Part shown: positions 1 through 9,497 of the stretch, piece after piece
How the letters are laid out: each line of letters begins with the position of its first letter
How positions within the stretch are numbered: the stretch's first letter is position 1
NCBI RefSeq assembly: GCF_013111185.1
Contig: NZ_WVRE01000003.1
Span: 124,001 to 188,000, forward strand
Direction of reading: 5' to 3'
DNA: 64,000 nucleotides
From: Ruegeria sp. HKCCD7303
GTDB lineage: Bacteria > Pseudomonadota > Alphaproteobacteria > Rhodobacterales > Rhodobacteraceae
Notes under the pieces: generated by a model
Told to the model about the DNA's origin: nothing
Database searches by the model: none
The model's input: the letters and a program-made list of their open reading frames with translations, nothing else
Made by a program: the position numbers and the translations under genes

Positions 1-2793
1 ACCATCGGCGTCTATGACCGCCTGCGCGAGAAACAAGGCCGCACGCCCTTTACCCTGCATGACGGGCCCCCCTATGCGAACGGCCACCTGCATATCGGCC
101 ACGCGCTGAACAAGACCATCAAGGACATGATCGTGCGCAGCCATCAGATGATGGGTTTCGACGCGCGTTACGTGCCCGGCTGGGACTGCCACGGCCTGCC
201 GATCGAATGGAAGATCGAAGAACAATACCGCAAGAAGGGCAAGAACAAGGACGAGGTGAACATCGTCGACTTCCGGCAGGAATGCCGCAAGTTTGCCGAG
301 GGCTGGATCGATATCCAGCGCGAAGAGTTCAAGCGCCTGGGCATCACCGGTAACTGGCCTGATCCCTACATCACCATGGACTATCACGCCGAGGCCGTGA
401 TCGCGGATGAGTTCATGAAGTTCCTGATGAACGGTACGCTTTATCAGGGCTCGAAGCCCGTAATGTGGTCGCCGATCGAAAAAACCGCTCTGGCCGAGGC
501 CGAGGTCGAGTATCACGACAAGGAAAGCTTCACCATCTGGGTGAAGTTCAAGGTTGTGAATGCGGGTGATTTGGATGACGCGTTTGTCGTAATCTGGACA
601 ACGACCCCATGGACCATGCCGTCGAACAAGGCAGTCGTGTACGGCAAAGACGTCTCTTACGGCCTGTACGAAGTCACCGGCGCGCCAGAGGAATGCTGGG
701 CCAAGGTAGGCGACAAGTTCCTGCTGGCCGACAACCTGGCCGCTGACGTTCTGGGTCGCGCGCGTCTGAACGACGACCAGTGGACCCGCGTTCATGACGT
801 GACCGCGGATGAGCTGGAAGGCGTTCAACTGACCCACCCGCTGGCCGGTGCCGAAGGCGGCAATGGCGAATGGGACGACATCCGCGATTTTCGCGCTGCT
901 GAGTTCGTGACCGACACCGAAGGGACCGGCTTTGTTCACTGTGCACCATCGCACGGGATGGAAGAATTCGAGCTGTATCGTGACTTGGGGATGCTCGAGC
1001 AGGTAATCACTTATAACGTGATGGACGACGGTAGCTTCCGCGCTGATCTGCCGTTCTTTGGCGGCAAATACATCCTGTCCCGTAAGGGCGGCGAGGGCGA
1101 CGCGAACAAAGCCGTCATCGACAAGCTGGCCGAAGTTGGCGGGCTGCTGGCGCGTGGCAAGATCAAGCACAGCTATCCTCATTCATGGCGCTCGAAAGCT
1201 CCCATCATCTACCGTAACACACCGCAGTGGTTTGCCTCGGTTGACCGTAAGCTGGACGATGGCATGGGCGAGATGGGTGATACCATCCGTGAACGGGCCC
1301 TGCGGTCCATCGACGAGCTGGTGAAATGGACGCCGCAAACCGGCCGTAACCGCCTCTATTCGATGATCGAAGCGCGCCCGGACTGGGTTCTGTCCCGCCA
1401 GCGCGCCTGGGGCGTGCCGCTGACTTGCTTCACCAAGAAGGGCGCTTTACCCACCGACGTGGATTATCTGCTGCGCAACGCGGACCTGAACGCGCGCATC
1501 AAGGCGGCGTTCGAGAAAGACGGTGCAGACGTCTGGTACACCGACGGCTTCAAAGAAAAGATCCTCGACGGCATCGCCAACCCGGAAGACTACGATCAGG
1601 TTTTCGACGTGCTGGACGTGTGGTTCGACTCGGGCTCGACCCACGCATTTGTTCTGCGCGATCGTGAGGATGGCACCGAGGACGGTATCGCCGATGTCTA
1701 CATGGAAGGCACTGACCAGCACCGCGGTTGGTTCCATTCGTCCATGCTGCAGGCTTGCGGCACCAAGGGTCGCGCGCCGTACCGCAACGTGGTGACCCAC
1801 GGCTTCACGCTGGATGCCAAGGGCAACAAGATGTCCAAATCGCTGGGCAACACGATTGTGCCCGAAGAGGTCGTCAAGCAATACGGTGCCGATATCCTGC
1901 GTCTGTGGGTGGCGCAGACCGACTATACCGCCGACCAGCGGATCGGGCCTGAGATCCTGAAAGGCACTGCCGACAGCTATCGTCGCCTGCGCAATACCAT
2001 GCGGTTCATGCTGGGCTCGTTGTCCGACTTCACCGAAGCGGATCGGGTCGAGCCCGAGGATATGCCGCGTCTGGAACGCTGGGTCCTCAGCCGTCTGGCC
2101 GAACTGGATGAACAAGTGCGCAAGGGCTACGCGTCCTTCGACTTTCAGGGTGTGTTCAGCGCCGTCTTTACGTTTGCCACAGTTGATCTGTCGTCTTTCT
2201 ACTTCGACGTCCGCAAGGATGCGCTGTACTGCGATGGCGACAGCCTGCGCCGTCGTGCGTCGCGCACTGTTCTGGACATTCTGTTCCACCGCCTGACAAC
2301 CTGGTTGGCTCCGGTTCTGGTGTTCACTATGGAAGAGGTGTGGCTGGAACGCTTCCCGGGCGATGATAGCTCGGTCCATCTGGTGGATTTCCCGGACACA
2401 CCCGCCGACTGGCGTCACGCCGAGTTGGAAGAGGCCGTGGCCAAAGTGCGCCGCGTTCGCCGCGCGGTGACCGCTGCGCTGGAAGTTCAGCGCCAGGACA
2501 AGGTCATCGGATCGAGCCTCGAAGCCGCGCCGATCGTGCATGTCGAAGATCAGGAGACCCGTGACCTGCTGGCAACCTTTGACGTGGATGATCTGTGCAT
2601 CACTTCCGGATTGGCGGTTTCGGGTGATCCTGCCCCTGCCGAGGCGTTCCGCGTGCCTGAAATCGAAGGCGTTGCGGTGGTCTTTGAAAAAGCCGAGGGC
2701 GCGAAATGTCAGCGGTGCTGGAAAATCCTGCCCGACGTGGGCCGCCACACGCATCCGGGTGTATGCAGCCGCTGTAACGACGCGCTTGGTTAA
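1..2793 (+). CDS. ileS: Isoleucyl-tRNA synthetase, 5' end missing
   Basis: Charges tRNA-Ile with isoleucine in the cytoplasm. The frame is open from base 1, so the N-terminus lies outside the window and 930 codons plus stop are visible. The class I signature HIGH is at 91-102 and KMSKS at 1828-1842. Between them is the large editing insertion, with the segment [10 protein letters not shown] that is typical of IleS and ValS. The C-terminus carries a zinc-ribbon pattern CQRC...CSRC (from 2707), which identifies IleS rather than ValS or LeuS. It is followed directly by a strong terminator. Confidence 0.98.
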   Translation, partial: TIGVYDRLREKQGRTPFTLHDGPPYANGHLHIGHALNKTIKDMIVRSHQMMGFDARYVPGWDCHGLPIEWKIEEQYRKKGKNKDEVNIVDFRQECRKFAEGWIDIQREEFKRLGITGNWPDPYITMDYHAEAVIADEFMKFLMNGTLYQGSKPVMWSPIEKTALAEAEVEYHDKESFTIWVKFKVVNAGDLDDAFVVIWTTTPWTMPSNKAVVYGKDVSYGLYEVTGAPEECWAKVGDKFLLADNLAADVLGRARLNDDQWTRVHDVTADELEGVQLTHPLAGAEGGNGEWDDIRDFRAAEFVTDTEGTGFVHCAPSHGMEEFELYRDLGMLEQVITYNVMDDGSFRADLPFFGGKYILSRKGGEGDANKAVIDKLAEVGGLLARGKIKHSYPHSWRSKAPIIYRNTPQWFASVDRKLDDGMGEMGDTIRERALRSIDELVKWTPQTGRNRLYSMIEARPDWVLSRQRAWGVPLTCFTKKGALPTDVDYLLRNADLNARIKAAFEKDGADVWYTDGFKEKILDGIANPEDYDQVFDVLDVWFDSGSTHAFVLRDREDGTEDGIADVYMEGTDQHRGWFHSSMLQACGTKGRAPYRNVVTHGFTLDAKGNKMSKSLGNTIVPEEVVKQYGADILRLWVAQTDYTADQRIGPEILKGTADSYRRLRNTMRFMLGSLSDFTEADRVEPEDMPRLERWVLSRLAELDEQVRKGYASFDFQGVFSAVFTFATVDLSSFYFDVRKDALYCDGDSLRRRASRTVLDILFHRLTTWLAPVLVFTMEEVWLERFPGDDSSVHLVDFPDTPADWRHAELEEAVAKVRRVRRAVTAALEVQRQDKVIGSSLEAAPIVHVEDQETRDLLATFDVDDLCITSGLAVSGDPAPAEAFRVPEIEGVAVVFEKAEGAKCQRCWKILPDVGRHTHPGVCSRCNDALG

Positions 2794-2799
2794 CACTTA

Positions 2800-2826
2800 C
2801 CCCCAGCCCATCGGCTGGGGGTTTTT
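2800..2826 (+). terminator. Rho-independent terminator after ileS
   Basis: A perfect 9-bp stem (2800-2808 with 2813-2821) closes a 4-base loop and runs into a T tract (2821-2826, then more Ts). It starts 7 bases after the ileS stop codon. Confidence 0.9.
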
Positions 2827-2871
2827 CTTTCCCTGCTTGCAACAGCTTTGGTGATCTGAAACGCTGCGCCT

Positions 2872-3327
2872 ATGCCGATGATTGCCGTGGAAACCCAATT
2901 TGGATGTCTGGGTGTCGAAGAAACAGACGGAGCCCTCACGCGCCTGGTCTGGGATGGCCGGGATGTGGGAGAACCGACGGATCTGTTGCGTGAAGCCGCC
3001 GCGCAATTGAAAGCGTATGACGCCGGGGAATTGGACCGGTTTGACCTTCCTTACCGCATCGCAGGGTCTGACTTCCAACGACAAGTCTGCGATCTGATGT
3101 ATGCGATTCCTCTCGGCGAAACGCGTACTTACGGAGATATCGCAAAAGAGCTTGGGCAGCCTGCGCAACCTGTAGGGCAGGCTTGCGGTGCAAACCCCAT
3201 TCCGGTGATCATTCCCTGCCACAGAGTTCTTTCAGCAAACGGTCTGGGTGGCTTTTCCGGCGCGGGCGGGGTCGAGACCAAAGTGGCCCTGTTGCGCCAT
3301 GAGCGCGCAGCCGGGCTTTTGATCTGA
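2872..3327 (+). CDS. ogt: Methylated-DNA--protein-cysteine S-methyltransferase
   Basis: Suicide DNA repair protein that moves the alkyl group from O6-alkylguanine to its own cysteine. The 151-residue product has the active-site motif IIPCHRVL with the acceptor Cys at about residue 116, followed by GGFSG. This matches the DNA-binding C-terminal domain of the family, and the length fits Ogt rather than the longer Ada. It stands alone between the ileS terminator and a GreA/B-like gene, about 45 bases after the terminator, so it probably has its own promoter. The start is the first ATG after the terminator. Confidence 0.93.
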   Translation: MPMIAVETQFGCLGVEETDGALTRLVWDGRDVGEPTDLLREAAAQLKAYDAGELDRFDLPYRIAGSDFQRQVCDLMYAIPLGETRTYGDIAKELGQPAQPVGQACGANPIPVIIPCHRVLSANGLGGFSGAGGVETKVALLRHERAAGLLI

Positions 3328-3403
3328 TCCGTGAAATTCGGTTGCAATCCGTCAACGGCGGGCACACCATATACGTGTTGTTGAATTTGAAGGACCGCAT
3401 TGC

Positions 3404-3871
3404 ATGACCACGGATCAAGATCGCGCCGCCCGAAAGAAGGCCATTATTGACAGGTTGATGTCACTTGAAGCGCAAGAGCTTGCAACGGCGCAGGCGCATT
3501 ACGATGCGTATTTGAAGGACGCTCAACTGGATGATCGGGAAGGTCACGACAAGGATGACCTTGCCGCCTCACGCGAAAACGCTGACTTGGCGGCTGCGTT
3601 TGACGCCCCTGTGCACGCACATCACGCCAAGATCGACGTGATTGAAAACACCGACTTCGGTCTGACGGACACAGTTCAGCCCGGCGCAGTGATCAAGTTC
3701 AACAATCGCAGATTTGTCGTGTGCGTTTCGACCACCCGGTTCGAGGTGGATGGAAAGACCTATATGGGCATTTCAACACAAAGCCCGATTTACTTGGCCA
3801 TGGTGGGCCTGCAAGAGGGTGATGTCTTTACCCATAACGGCACCGAGTTCGAGGTGCAGGACGTCATGTAG
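3404..3871 (+). CDS. GreA/GreB-like transcription factor, divergent
   Basis: 155 residues. The C-terminal half (about 85-155) resembles the FKBP-like domain of GreA/GreB. It has a hydrophobic strand pattern after PGAVI, then ISTQSPIYLAMVGLQEGD, which parallels the ISVNSPIARGLIGKEEDD region of E. coli GreA, and ends in FEVQDV. The N-terminal half is helical and charged, with an acidic patch around DDREGHDKDD where Gre factors carry the acidic tip of the coiled coil. The family call rests on these alignments by eye. Whether it rescues backtracked RNA polymerase, competes with GreA or does something else cannot be read from the sequence. It is convergent with pcs, 22 bases away. Confidence 0.6.
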   Translation: MTTDQDRAARKKAIIDRLMSLEAQELATAQAHYDAYLKDAQLDDREGHDKDDLAASRENADLAAAFDAPVHAHHAKIDVIENTDFGLTDTVQPGAVIKFNNRRFVVCVSTTRFEVDGKTYMGISTQSPIYLAMVGLQEGDVFTHNGTEFEVQDVM

Positions 3872-3893
3872 CTCGACTGTCGGCAGCGCTGCG

Positions 3894-4589
3894 TCAGGCG
3901 TGGCGCTGCGGTATGATTTGTTGCGCGATGCCTGCAAAGGTCAGATACAGGCTGGTGATCACCAGACCCCAATGCGCCCAGCTTTCAGGGTGAAAATCGA
4001 CCCAGGCCGCCCAACCGGCAAAGAACGTCCACGCCAGAGCCATGGGCAGGGTCAGGCCGCGCCAACGCTCGGTGCGTACGGGATGGACAAACTTGAGCGG
4101 CAGGAACATCGCAAGCGACAGCAGTGTCACCAACAGCAGAATAATCCAGAAATTCGGTTCGAGCGCGAAGATCACGATAACGAACATGTTCCAGCATCCG
4201 GGAAAACCGGAAAAGGAGTTGTCCTTGGTCTTCATCCGGGTGTCCGCGAAATACATCGCGCTGGCAAAGGTTATGACGATTATCGCAAACCATCCGGTCC
4301 AGCCGTCCATCAGCCCGGACTTGAACAGGGCAAAGGCCGGGATGAACACATAGGTCAGGTAGTCAATGATCAGATCCAGCAGCACGCCGTCAAATTCGGG
4401 CGCGTTCTTTTTGACGTGGTAATGACGCGCCAGAGGACCGTCGATGCCGTCCACAATGAATGAGACAACCAGCCAAAGATACATAAGGCTCCATTTCTCT
4501 TCGACGGCAGCCAGCATGGCGAGCATGGCAAAAACGGCGCCAGTTGCAGTGAAGAGATGGACGGAAAGAGCTTTGAATCTGAGTGTCAT
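3894..4589 (-). CDS. pcs: Phosphatidylcholine synthase
   Basis: Condenses CDP-diacylglycerol with choline to make phosphatidylcholine in the inner membrane, a one-step route found in alphaproteobacteria. The 231-residue protein has several hydrophobic segments. Its CDP-alcohol phosphotransferase motif is DGPLAR...DGVLLDLIID near residues 50-75, in the spaced form seen in Pcs rather than in PssA or PgsA. The length matches the family. It is monocistronic by position, with convergent neighbours on one side and xerC ending 69 bases upstream. Confidence 0.93.
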   Translation of the reverse strand: MTLRFKALSVHLFTATGAVFAMLAMLAAVEEKWSLMYLWLVVSFIVDGIDGPLARHYHVKKNAPEFDGVLLDLIIDYLTYVFIPAFALFKSGLMDGWTGWFAIIVITFASAMYFADTRMKTKDNSFSGFPGCWNMFVIVIFALEPNFWIILLLVTLLSLAMFLPLKFVHPVRTERWRGLTLPMALAWTFFAGWAAWVDFHPESWAHWGLVITSLYLTFAGIAQQIIPQRHA

Positions 4590-4658
4590 GCACGCGTCAT
4601 GACTGATGCACGCCTGAGATGCAAACCAAAAGCCACGCGGTTTTGATGCATGTGTGTG

Positions 4659-5579
4659 TCAGGCTTTGGGGTGCGCGCGGTTGTAGACTTCCATCAATCG
4701 CGCTGTGTCCACGGCAGTATAGGCTTGTGTGGTTGAAAGCGACGCGTGTCCCAAAAGTTCTTGAATGGCGCGCAAGTCGCCTCCCGCCGAAAGAAGGTGC
4801 GTGGCAAAGCTGTGTCGCATGGCGTGGGGTGTTGCGGTCGCAGGCAGGCCCAGTTGCATCCGGGCTTTCGCCATGACGCCCTGTATCGCACGTGGATTCA
4901 ACGCCCCGCCGCGGACGCCGCGAAACAAGGGTGTGTCAGGGGCCTGCGGGTGAGGGCACAGCTGCATGTACCGGTCGACGGCTTCCTGAGCAGCGGGCAA
5001 AACGGGAACGACCCTCTCTTTGTCGCCCTTTCCGATGATACGCAAGCTTGCAGGTAAAGGTGCGTCAGCACCGGTCAATGACAACGCCTCGGATATGCGC
5101 AGCCCGCACCCGTAAAGCAACGTCACCACTGCCACGTCCCGCGCGGCGACCCAATCTGAAGTGGATTGCACCTCGACCGTGTCGATCATGGCGCGGGCAG
5201 CGTCTTCGGCCAGAGGGCGGGGCAGTTTCTTGGTGAACTTTGGTGCGCGTGTGGACAAGACAGCAGTGGGTTCAAAGCCTTCACGTTCGGCCAGCCAGCG
5301 GTAAAAGCTTTTGACGGCCGAGAGTTTGCGAGCGAGTGATCGTGCACCAACATCACCGCTGCGTTGATCTGCCATCCAGGCGCGCATGTCCGATACGGTG
5401 ATCCGTTCCAGTGCTTTCAATCCTTGCCGTTCGGCATGGTGCAGCGTCATGAACGACAGGAACTCGGTCACATCGCCACGATAGGCGGTTTGCGTATTCT
5501 CGGACCGTCCCGCCAGCGCACCCAAGCCGTCCAGCCAATGCTGCAACGCATCGCGGCAGGCGGGTGAAATCAGGCTCAC
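4659..5579 (-). CDS. xerC: Tyrosine recombinase XerC
   Basis: Site-specific recombinase that resolves chromosome dimers at dif with XerD. The 306-residue protein has an N-terminal SAM-like core-binding domain (about 10-95) and a catalytic domain carrying the full set of residues: Arg in GCGLRISEAL, Lys in IGKGDKERVVP, HAMRHSFATHLL, LGHASLSTTQAY and the tyrosine inside that last motif. Its start overlaps the end of the DUF484 gene by 4 bases (ATGA). This partnership is also seen upstream of xerC in gammaproteobacteria and supports XerC over XerD. Confidence 0.94.
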   Translation of the reverse strand: MSLISPACRDALQHWLDGLGALAGRSENTQTAYRGDVTEFLSFMTLHHAERQGLKALERITVSDMRAWMADQRSGDVGARSLARKLSAVKSFYRWLAEREGFEPTAVLSTRAPKFTKKLPRPLAEDAARAMIDTVEVQSTSDWVAARDVAVVTLLYGCGLRISEALSLTGADAPLPASLRIIGKGDKERVVPVLPAAQEAVDRYMQLCPHPQAPDTPLFRGVRGGALNPRAIQGVMAKARMQLGLPATATPHAMRHSFATHLLSAGGDLRAIQELLGHASLSTTQAYTAVDTARLMEVYNRAHPKA

Positions 5580-6283
5580 GACAGCCAGTGGCGCATCGAG
5601 CGTTCGAACACGCCGGCGAAAAAGCTTAAAAGGTCGGTGCCGAGCTGTGGTGTGAAATGCCGAGGGTCACGCGCACCCATGACAATCATTCCCGGCAGGC
5701 GGCCGGGGCCGAGGTTAAGCTTCAGGCAGGCTTCGGAGCGCAATTGATCTGCAAGCGCGCCAAAAATGCGGCGGTTGGGGTGATGGACCTCGCGCAGAGT
5801 GACGTCGCGGGCGGGACCGCCGCGATCAATGGTCAGGTACTGGTCGATGAAGCCGGGTTCGGCAATTGTCAGAACGCCGCCCAGCTTGTCGACGGCTGGA
5901 TCGTCCTGAACCACTGTTGTTTCCAGAACCAAAGTGATGTGATCAACACGCAAAATATCTGCCACGTCCGCACCAAGCGCGCGTAGGAAATCTTCGAATT
6001 CAACGGGCTCCAACAGGCGCAGAATCGCACGATGCACTTGATTGGTGCCTGCCAGGTTCTCATAAGCCGCCGCAATGACAGACCGGTGGGTGTCTTCCAG
6101 CCGGTCCAGCCGCGCTTCGAGCCGTTGCATGGCGATGCCGCGCAGATCGATCACATTGTCGCCGCGTGCGCGTTCATTGGCGCTGACCAGCGCCTGCATC
6201 AGGTCCTTGTCATCCAGCACGACGTCAGGCTCAGCCAGAATCGCCGCGCGGAGGTTATCCTCGAGTTTGGGGTTGCTGCTCAT
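5576..6283 (-). CDS. DUF484 family protein
   Basis: 235 residues. The N-terminus begins with the conserved pattern of the family (LEDNLRAAILAEPDVVLDD...LMQAL), followed by a predicted coiled stretch and a GAF-like C-terminal part with LNLGPGRLPGMIVMGARDPRHFTP. It is translationally coupled to xerC by a 4-base overlap, the conserved arrangement for DUF484. The biochemical role is unknown, and the link to recombination is only by association. Confidence 0.88.
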   Translation of the reverse strand: MSSNPKLEDNLRAAILAEPDVVLDDKDLMQALVSANERARGDNVIDLRGIAMQRLEARLDRLEDTHRSVIAAAYENLAGTNQVHRAILRLLEPVEFEDFLRALGADVADILRVDHITLVLETTVVQDDPAVDKLGGVLTIAEPGFIDQYLTIDRGGPARDVTLREVHHPNRRIFGALADQLRSEACLKLNLGPGRLPGMIVMGARDPRHFTPQLGTDLLSFFAGVFERSMRHWLS

Positions 6284-6442
6284 GTCCCGTCCGGTCTTTT
6301 TTTGTTGAGCGGCTTATAACATACCAGACCGGTTTTGCCTTGGGAAAAATGCACGTAAAGGTGGATTTCCTTGAGTGCTGTGACGATGAGGCTCTCGCCC
6401 CTCATGCTTGATCACAAATCAGGCATAGGGCCGTTGGGTCGG

Positions 6443-6466
6443 GCGCGGTGCCTGAAAGCACCGCGC
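6443..6466 (-). terminator. Hairpin after fsa, possible terminator without U tract
   Basis: A perfect 9-bp GC-rich stem (6443-6451 with 6458-6466) with a 6-base loop lies 15 bases beyond the fsa stop. No T run follows on the minus strand, so intrinsic termination is uncertain. The rest of the 6284-6480 gap shows nothing I can name. Confidence 0.4.
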
Positions 6467-6480
6467 AGTTATTCTAAAGA

Positions 6481-7134
6481 TCAGAGGATTTTTTGACCGG
6501 TCTTGGCCCAATCGGCCAGGAAGGTTTCCAGGCCTTTGTCGGTCAGAGGATGATCGGCCAGCTTCTTGATCACGGCTGGTGGAGCAGTGATGACATCGGC
6601 ACCAATGCGGGCGCTGTCGGTCACATGGTTCACGGTGCGGATCGATGCGGCAAGGATCTCAGTCTCGAACCCGTAATTGTCATAGACCTGACGGATGTCG
6701 GCAATCAGATCCATGCCGTCGAGGTTGATGTCGTCGAGACGACCAATGAAAGGCGAGATGAAAGTCGCACCTGCTTTGGCAGCAAGAATGGCCTGATTGG
6801 TCGAGAAACAGAGCGTCACGTTGACCATCTGACCTTCGTCGCTGAGCGTTTTGCAGGTTTTCAGGCCAGCCCATGTCAGCGGCACTTTCACTGCGATGTT
6901 TGGAGCGATTTTGGCCAGCTTGCGGCCTTCGGCGATCATGTCATCGGCTTCGGTGGCGACAACTTCGGCCGAAACCGGCCCGTCGACCAAATCACAGATC
7001 TCTTTGGTTACTTCCAGAATGTCGCGACCCGACTTTAGGATCAGCGAAGGGTTGGTGGTCACACCGTCCACCATGCCCAGATCGTTCAGTTCGGCGATGG
7101 CGTCGATCTCGGCGGTGTCTACGAAGAATTTCAT
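6481..7134 (-). CDS. fsa: Fructose-6-phosphate aldolase / small transaldolase
   Basis: 217-residue single-domain member of the transaldolase family (FSA/TalC type) acting in cytosolic sugar-phosphate metabolism. Seen features are the N-terminus [21 protein letters not shown] near residues 25-32, and the Schiff-base lysine in VKVPLT at residue 83. FSA and TalC/MipB proteins are of this size, whereas classical TalB is about 315 residues. Sequence alone does not separate aldolase from transaldolase activity. It is divergent from priA, with 88 bases between the two start codons. Confidence 0.88.
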   Translation of the reverse strand: MKFFVDTAEIDAIAELNDLGMVDGVTTNPSLILKSGRDILEVTKEICDLVDGPVSAEVVATEADDMIAEGRKLAKIAPNIAVKVPLTWAGLKTCKTLSDEGQMVNVTLCFSTNQAILAAKAGATFISPFIGRLDDINLDGMDLIADIRQVYDNYGFETEILAASIRTVNHVTDSARIGADVITAPPAVIKKLADHPLTDKGLETFLADWAKTGQKIL

Positions 7135-7222
7135 GAGGGCAGTCCTTTGATGGGTTGGCCTTGGTCGCGGATGGCTTTACCTCAAAGTGAGCCATGCTGG
7201 AACCCCCTGCTAAGGATATGCT

Positions 7223-9418
7223 GTGAGCGCTAACGGATTTTTCGACCAAGGAGAGCTGATTGCGGTGCTGACAACGCAGCCGCTGGACCGGACGTTGGAT
7301 TACAAAGCGCCTGAAGGCGGGTGCTTTCTGGGTGCGTTTGTCGAAGTGCCTTTGGGGCCACGCAAGGTTCTGGGTGTGGTCTGGGGCCCGGGACAGGGCG
7401 GGTTTGATCTGAACAAGGCGCGGTCTGTGATCCGGGTACTCGAAGTCGCGCCGATGCGTGAAGAAATGCGGGCTTTTCTAGGTAAGGTGGCCGACTACAC
7501 GCTGACGCCGATGCCTGCCATGCTGAGGCTGGCGACGCGTGCGCCGGGGTTGGGCGACCCGCCGTCAATGCGCAAGGTCTATCGTCTTGGCAGTGGCGAA
7601 CCGGACCGGATGACCGATGCGCGATCCCGTGTGATGGAGGTTTTGCGCGACTATGGTGGTCTCGCCTTCACCTTGAAAGAGCTTGCCGAGCAGGCAGGTG
7701 TAACCTCCTCTGTTGTCAAAGGGTTGGTTAAACAAGGCGCCGTCCGGGAGGAGGACAGTCCGCGTGATCTGCCGTACCCGCATCTTGATCCGAACCTGCC
7801 CGGGAAAGATCTGACCGAAGATCAGGCGGCGGCTGTGACCCGATTGCAAGCCGGGCAGCGGACGGGGGGTTATGGCACGACATTGCTGAAAGGCGTTACA
7901 GGTTCGGGCAAGACCGAAGTGTATCTGGAGGCAGTGGCCGAAGCCCTGCGCATGGGACGACAGGCTTTGGTCTTGCTGCCGGAAATTGCGCTGACCGCTG
8001 AATTCCTGACCCGTGTCGAGGCGCGGTTTGGTGCACGACCTGCCGAGTGGCACTCGGGCGCGACCATGACGGAACGCCGACGGGTCTGGAGAATGGTCGG
8101 GCAGGGGAATGCGCAGTTGGTTGTGGGCGCGCGATCTGCATTGTTTTTACCGTTCCGCGATTTGGGGCTGGTGGTGGTCGATGAGGAACACGATACCTCT
8201 TACAAGCAGGAAGACGGCGTGCACTACAGCGCGCGGGATATGGCAGTTCTGCGTGCGGCCATTTGTGGTGCGCGGGTGATTCTGGCCAGCGCCACGCCCT
8301 CGTTGGAAAGCTGGGCCAATGCCGAAGCAGGCAAATACGAGCGGGCGGATCTGACCTCGCGCTTTGGCGCGGCGGTCCTGCCCGAAATGAAGCCCATCGA
8401 CATGCGGGTCGAACAGATGCAGCCCGGGACATGGATTTCTCCGTCCCTGCGACAGGCGGTGCAGCAGCGGATCGAGAAGGGTGAACAATCGCTGCTGTTC
8501 ATCAACCGACGTGGTTATGCTCCCGTGACCCTGTGCCGGGCCTGCGGAGAACAGATCGCCTGCGATCATTGTGACGCGCGAATGGTTGAGCACCGGTTCC
8601 TGAAACGCCTTATGTGCCACCAATGCGGTGAGACCAAACCCATGCCAGATGCCTGCCCGTCCTGCGGGGTAGAAGGCAAGCTGGCCCCGGTTGGGCCGGG
8701 GATCGAGCGGCTGGCAGAAGAGGCCGAGGCGACCTTTCCTGACGCCAAGATTGCGATGCTGAGTTCCGACCTTTTCGGTTCAGCACGCGCACTGAAGGCC
8801 AAGATCGAAGAGATCGCCGAGGGCGATGCCGATATCATCATCGGCACTCAGTTGGTTGCCAAGGGACATAACTTTCCCAAACTCACATTGGTTGGTGTGA
8901 TTGATGCGGACTTGTCACTGCACGGTGCCGATTTGCGCGCGGCGGAACGGACGTTTCAATTGATGCGGCAGGTTGCCGGGCGTGCTGGCAGGGCGGATAA
9001 GCCGGGGCAGGCGTTGTTGCAGACGTTCCAACCAGAACATCCAGTGATACGTGCCATCCTGTCTGGCGACGAAGAAGGGTTCTGGAAAGCGGAAGCCGCA
9101 GGGCGGCAGGCGGCGGGGGTTCCCCCTTATGGGCGCATGGCCGGTATCGTGCTGTCGGGGCCAGAGGTCGGCCCTGTCTTCGATATCGGAAACGCGATGG
9201 CGCGCAATGATGCCCCTGTGCGCGATGTGGGGGGGCAAGTTTTTGGCCCTGCACCAGCGCCGATTGCACGTATTCGCGGACGGCACCGTGTGCGCCTGCT
9301 GGTCAAAGCCCCAAAAGGTGCCCCCATTCAGGACGCGATTGCTCGCTGGATCGCGCCTTTGCGTCTGAAAGGGGACATCCGTCTGACTGTCGATATCGAC
9401 CCGCAGAGCTTTTACTGA
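7223..9418 (+). CDS. priA: Primosomal protein N' (PriA helicase)
   Basis: Restarts stalled replication forks by loading the replisome at D-loops. The 731-residue protein has the N-terminal DNA-binding region, Walker A GVTGSGKTEVYLEAV near residue 230, the DEEH box VVVDEEHDTSYKQ near 320, and a zinc-binding cluster CRACGEQIACDHC...CHQCG...CPSCG at about 435-490. Helicase motifs IIGTQLVAKGHNFP and QVAGRAGR follow. The start is GTG at 7223. The in-frame sequence just downstream fits the usual PriA N-terminus (LIAVLTTQPLDRTLDY). Confidence 0.96.
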   Translation: MSANGFFDQGELIAVLTTQPLDRTLDYKAPEGGCFLGAFVEVPLGPRKVLGVVWGPGQGGFDLNKARSVIRVLEVAPMREEMRAFLGKVADYTLTPMPAMLRLATRAPGLGDPPSMRKVYRLGSGEPDRMTDARSRVMEVLRDYGGLAFTLKELAEQAGVTSSVVKGLVKQGAVREEDSPRDLPYPHLDPNLPGKDLTEDQAAAVTRLQAGQRTGGYGTTLLKGVTGSGKTEVYLEAVAEALRMGRQALVLLPEIALTAEFLTRVEARFGARPAEWHSGATMTERRRVWRMVGQGNAQLVVGARSALFLPFRDLGLVVVDEEHDTSYKQEDGVHYSARDMAVLRAAICGARVILASATPSLESWANAEAGKYERADLTSRFGAAVLPEMKPIDMRVEQMQPGTWISPSLRQAVQQRIEKGEQSLLFINRRGYAPVTLCRACGEQIACDHCDARMVEHRFLKRLMCHQCGETKPMPDACPSCGVEGKLAPVGPGIERLAEEAEATFPDAKIAMLSSDLFGSARALKAKIEEIAEGDADIIIGTQLVAKGHNFPKLTLVGVIDADLSLHGADLRAAERTFQLMRQVAGRAGRADKPGQALLQTFQPEHPVIRAILSGDEEGFWKAEAAGRQAAGVPPYGRMAGIVLSGPEVGPVFDIGNAMARNDAPVRDVGGQVFGPAPAPIARIRGRHRVRLLVKAPKGAPIQDAIARWIAPLRLKGDIRLTVDIDPQSFY

Positions 9419-9497
9419 CTTCTGCATCAGCGCAGGTCGGCTGTGCGCGAACGGCTTACCTCTCGCCAAAGCGCCAAAATGGGCGTAGAGGACCAAT

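Noticed and set aside
1447..2796. Minus-strand open frame of 449 codons opposite ileS
   Set aside because: Antisense shadow, and the sense strand carries the KMSKS and zinc motifs of IleS.
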